From the NCBI GenBank assembly GCA_003165135.1, contig PLSN01000193.1, positions 1 through 8,564 of the forward strand: DNA of 8,564 nt, in the 5' to 3' direction. The notes under the pieces were generated by a model. That model was not told the origin of the DNA. It made no database searches and saw nothing but the letters and a program-made list of their open reading frames with translations. This DNA comes from Bacteroidota bacterium (lineage in GTDB: Bacteria > Bacteroidota > Bacteroidia > Chitinophagales > LD1). Both the position numbers and the translations under genes were made by a program. Within the stretch, counting starts at the first letter, position 1, and each line of letters opens with the position of its first letter. Shown in pieces: positions 6,034-8,564 of the stretch.

Positions 6034-6064
6034 TAGATTTGGCTATATTTGGTCTATTAATTAT
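6026..6064. promoter_or_regulatory. 12-bp perfect inverted repeat around a TATATTTG box
   Basis: ATAATTAATAGA (6026-6037) and TCTATTAATTAT (6053-6064) are exact reverse complements separated by 15 nt. The left arm overlaps the TAA stop of the acyl-CoA synthetase gene. The spacer contains TATATTTG (6044-6051), a perfect TAnnTTTG -7 box, which would start transcription near 6058, about 25 nt before the TTG at 6083. The arms are AT-rich, so this would be a weak terminator. It could be an operator around a promoter, or a chance AT palindrome. No -33 box is seen at the usual distance. Confidence 0.45.
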
Positions 6065-6082
6065 TAATCAATTAACTCTCCA

Positions 6083-6970
6083 TTGAAAAACCTCTTAAAG
6101 CGGCTTTATAATTCCATTCCCTTCAAAAAGCAAATTTTCACGGCCCTGAAACTGGTTTATACCCCAAATGAATCTGTATATAAGTATCTTCATTTCAAAG
6201 ATGTGATAGATATAACGATGAATAGTAATGCTCGGTTTAAGATGCATCATTACGGATACCAGATAGAAAATGAGATCTTCTGGAAAGGCCTCGATGGTGG
6301 CTGGGAAAAAAACTCGGTAAACCTATGGGTACAACTCGTCAAAAACTCCCATACGATCATTGATATAGGTGCCAATACAGGAATATTTGCGCTAATATCT
6401 AAAGCAGTCAATCCCGCAGCGAATGTATATGCATTTGAACCGATAGAAAGGATACATAAGAAACTGGAGGAAAATATTTCACTTAATAATTTTGACATAC
6501 ACGGCTATGCTATAGCTATGTCTGACAAAAACGGCAAGGCGGAAATACTGGACGATCCTACAAAAGAAAATGAATACTCTTTATCCCTTAATGATAAGTT
6601 GAACCCATATTCTGCCGATCTGATAAAAATCGATATCGATATTATAACCCTTGATTCATTTATTGAGAAGAATGATATCAAAGGAATAGATCTCATAAAA
6701 ATAGACGTCGAGACACATGAAGGAGAAGTGATGGAAGGATTTATGAAATATCTTCCTGTTTTCAAGCCGACATTTCTGATCGAGATATTAAGAAATGAAG
6801 TAGGGGAAAAAGTACAAAACTGCGTGGCCGGGCTCGGATATCTTTATTTTAATATTGATGAAAATGGAGATATAGTAAAAGTAGATCAGATCACGAGGCG
6901 AGGACATAACTACAACTATCTTTTATGCTCCGCTCAAGTCGCTAATGAACTTGACCTGAACTTTAGTTGA
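6083..6970 (+). CDS. FkbM-family SAM-dependent methyltransferase
   Basis: A class I Rossmann-fold methyltransferase of the FkbM family (Methyltransf_21), whose members mostly O-methylate sugars, glycans or polyketides; the substrate here is unknown. The 295-residue product has the SAM-binding motif TIIDIGANTGIFAL (91-104), the acidic strand end VYAFEP (115-120) and the family signature LIKIDVETHEGEVMEGF (204-220). The conserved C-terminal LIEI (232-235) follows. The start is TTG at 6083 (MKNLLKRLYN); the next in-frame ATG, at residue 46, would remove a conserved-looking lysine-rich N-terminal helix. No signal peptide is seen. The gene is visibly more AT-rich than the preceding acyl-CoA synthetase gene, as is common for surface-glycan accessory genes acquired by transfer. 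It ends before a bidirectional terminator. Family assignment is firm and function open. Confidence 0.88.
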   Translation: MKNLLKRLYNSIPFKKQIFTALKLVYTPNESVYKYLHFKDVIDITMNSNARFKMHHYGYQIENEIFWKGLDGGWEKNSVNLWVQLVKNSHTIIDIGANTGIFALISKAVNPAANVYAFEPIERIHKKLEENISLNNFDIHGYAIAMSDKNGKAEILDDPTKENEYSLSLNDKLNPYSADLIKIDIDIITLDSFIEKNDIKGIDLIKIDVETHEGEVMEGFMKYLPVFKPTFLIEILRNEVGEKVQNCVAGLGYLYFNIDENGDIVKVDQITRRGHNYNYLLCSAQVANELDLNFS

Positions 6971-7002
6971 CGACTTTGTTAGCATAACCCATTTTGTTGG
7001 AA

Positions 7003-7043
7003 AAAATGCGAAGGGGCTACTTTCGTATCCCCCTTCGCATTTT
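7003..7043. terminator. Bidirectional rho-independent terminator
   Basis: AAAATGCGAAGGGG (7003-7016) pairs perfectly with CCCCTTCGCATTTT (7030-7043) around a 13-nt loop. This gives a 14-bp stem with GC-rich core, a U tract on the plus strand, and six U on the minus strand (from 7001-7006). It sits between the convergent methyltransferase (stop at 6970) and secreted-protein (stop at 7072) genes and can serve both. Confidence 0.9.
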
Positions 7044-7071
7044 AGGTTGTGTGTCTTTTAGGCTGCTCTTA

Positions 7072-8564
7072 TTACAGCACTTCAAACTTGCCAAGTATCT
7101 TTTTGTTTTGGTTTTTATCCACCACTCCTATCATATACACCCCATCGCTTAGATCACCGACAGGTACAGATGTCTGATTGATAGATTGTGTCTTGAGTTT
7201 TTTGCCAAGCATATCATATACTGCGATCTCAGACAGCGATGACAAGGTAGCTTGGTCCATATGCGAAAGATCGAGTTGTATCATGTCCGATGCGGGATTA
7301 GGGTATATCTTATATTCTGATGCCGTGATCTCGTTGATGCCCAGACAAATGAATTGCACTGTATCACATGTTTGCAAAGTGTCGCTGCTGCCTGCTCTTG
7401 CCGTCAGGCAGATATAATAGGTTGCATTCTGGAATTGCGGATCAATGTTGTAGGGAATGAGCGTATCAATATTATTGATCACGGTGTCAAAACTACCCGG
7501 GTATGCTTCGGCAAAATACCATGTGAAAGATGTGGCACTATCAGAAGCATTGATCAGTATATCCGTGCCGCATTCACCGCCGGTAGCTATAAAAGCAGCC
7601 TGAAACGGTGCGGGTGCAGGCAGTACATCGACTACTACCATACCTGTGTCGCAAAGTGTAGGATAGTGGGTGTCGCATGAGCGGTAGTAGAAAGTATCAA
7701 GTCCTGTGAATGTAGTATCCAAAGCGTGGAACACCACATCACTGCATCCCTGTACAGTCTCCCACCCAGACGGAGTACCCCACACACTGGTCACACAGAC
7801 AGTATCAGGAGGATTGTTATTGATGTCATTAGCCAATACATTGATGGTCACGGAGCCGGGCTGCGTCACACTTGCAGTATCGTTCACAGCTATTGGAGGT
7901 ACTGGCGTCGATGGATATCCCGCGCGATAGCCAAGAGTTGTAAATTCTAAATTTAAGAACGCTAGACTAGGAAAATTGACAGTAGTGACGATGTACCACA
8001 TGATCGGGAAATATGAATTCGCCTGATACCAGGTATAATAGACCACCGTCGTCGTACCGGGATAAGTTCCCAAACCAGGTATATAAGCAGTATCAAGCTC
8101 ATTTCTCACTCCTATTACCCTCAATACATTATTAGAGGTTCCCAGAGGAGTGATAAGTGTTCCTGTACCGTCTGCAGTGTCATAAAGGGTACCTGTCTCT
8201 GTAGCACTGCCGCCGCCTGAAGGGTAATGAGCATAATAATGACCTATGCTTGTGGAGCCATAACTGAATGGATAAGCAAACTGACTGCCAGGCGTGCTGT
8301 ATATCACTGTATCGGGCTGTATGTTTGCCAACCTCTGAAATGCTCCTACCGTAGTATTGTTATTGAAATAAATATACTGGTTGTGGTCGGTCACCACATT
8401 GCCATTGACAGTATATATTTCATGGTCAGCCACAGTTACATTACTCACCAGAGCGCCATACGGAGTAGCCGATGCTGCCATAAATGAATCTGTCTCTATG
8501 GTGTCGTTGGCCACCAGAGATGCAAAGTTCCATGTCACACCTGTGCCAGTAGCGCCGGGGTTAA
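7072..8564 (-). CDS. T9SS-secreted modular protein with bacterial Ig-like domain, N-terminus outside window
   Basis: The frame stays open to the right edge, so the signal peptide and start lie beyond 8564. About 496 residues are visible. They begin NPGATGTGVTWNFASL, a stretch typical of Bacteroidota surface proteins near the mature N-terminus. Residues below are counted from the valine codon at 8538. A Thr/Tyr/Gly-rich beta region (1-210) is followed by a VNDTASVTQPGSVTINVLAND unit (218-238) that marks a tandem Ig-like/cadherin-like repeat (about 215-306). A Cys-containing PKD-like segment (about 312-398) comes next. Last is a type IX sorting domain (about 402-488) with YKIYPNPASDMIQLDL, IAVYDMLGKKL and DGVYMIGVVDKNQ before the terminal KFEVL. 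The tail directs export through the PorSS/T9SS and likely surface attachment. No catalytic domain is visible; adhesion or structural function is inferred. Confidence 0.88.
   Translation of the reverse strand, partial: NPGATGTGVTWNFASLVANDTIETDSFMAASATPYGALVSNVTVADHEIYTVNGNVVTDHNQYIYFNNNTTVGAFQRLANIQPDTVIYSTPGSQFAYPFSYGSTSIGHYYAHYPSGGGSATETGTLYDTADGTGTLITPLGTSNNVLRVIGVRNELDTAYIPGLGTYPGTTTVVYYTWYQANSYFPIMWYIVTTVNFPSLAFLNLEFTTLGYRAGYPSTPVPPIAVNDTASVTQPGSVTINVLANDINNNPPDTVCVTSVWGTPSGWETVQGCSDVVFHALDTTFTGLDTFYYRSCDTHYPTLCDTGMVVVDVLPAPAPFQAAFIATGGECGTDILINASDSATSFTWYFAEAYPGSFDTVINNIDTLIPYNIDPQFQNATYYICLTARAGSSDTLQTCDTVQFICLGINEITASEYKIYPNPASDMIQLDLSHMDQATLSSLSEIAVYDMLGKKLKTQSINQTSVPVGDLSDGVYMIGVVDKNQNKKILGKFEVL

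Overview
The window looks like chromosomal DNA from a member of the Bacteroidota, probably a Chitinophagales/Sphingobacteriia-type organism (the phylum is well supported, the lower rank is a guess). The evidence is a protein with a type IX secretion C-terminal sorting domain, several TAnnTTTG-type -7 promoter boxes, A-rich leaders without Shine-Dalgarno sequences, TTG starts, and the N-terminus of a Bacteroidota-style REP-associated tyrosine transposase (RAYT).

Layout from left to right. Positions 1-1044 (minus strand) hold the first 348 codons of dnaK, cut by the window edge. Its leader (1045-1334) has no CIRCE element but carries TGACA/TGTCA half-sites and a 14-bp tandem duplication. Positions 1335-1652 (minus) hold an unrecognised 105-residue protein with a good Bacteroidota promoter just upstream. 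Positions 1701-2174 contain no intact gene but are the most structured stretch. A 113-bp element with perfect 16-bp terminal inverted repeats and a 12-bp internal hairpin is flanked by a perfect 10-bp direct repeat. It sits inside what would otherwise be a REP-like hairpin, and this is followed by a 27-codon remnant of a RAYT gene. I read it as a MITE-like insertion into the REP of a decayed RAYT locus.

Positions 2175-3959 (minus) encode an exported arylsulfate sulfotransferase-like beta-propeller. After a divergent intergenic region with a C/G-rich dispersed-type repeat come an AMP-forming long-chain acyl-CoA synthetase (4267-6033, plus) and, 49 bp later, an FkbM-family methyltransferase (6083-6970, plus). 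A 12-bp inverted repeat surrounding a -7 box lies in the gap between them. A strong bidirectional terminator (7003-7043) separates the methyltransferase from a convergent, partial, T9SS-secreted modular protein (7072-8564, minus).

The genes do not form an obvious single pathway: a chaperone, a fatty-acid activation enzyme, a methyltransferase that may act on a glycan or lipid, and two exported proteins. I do not see a convincing new multi-gene system. The most unusual content is the nested REP / RAYT-remnant / MITE structure at 1819-2103.
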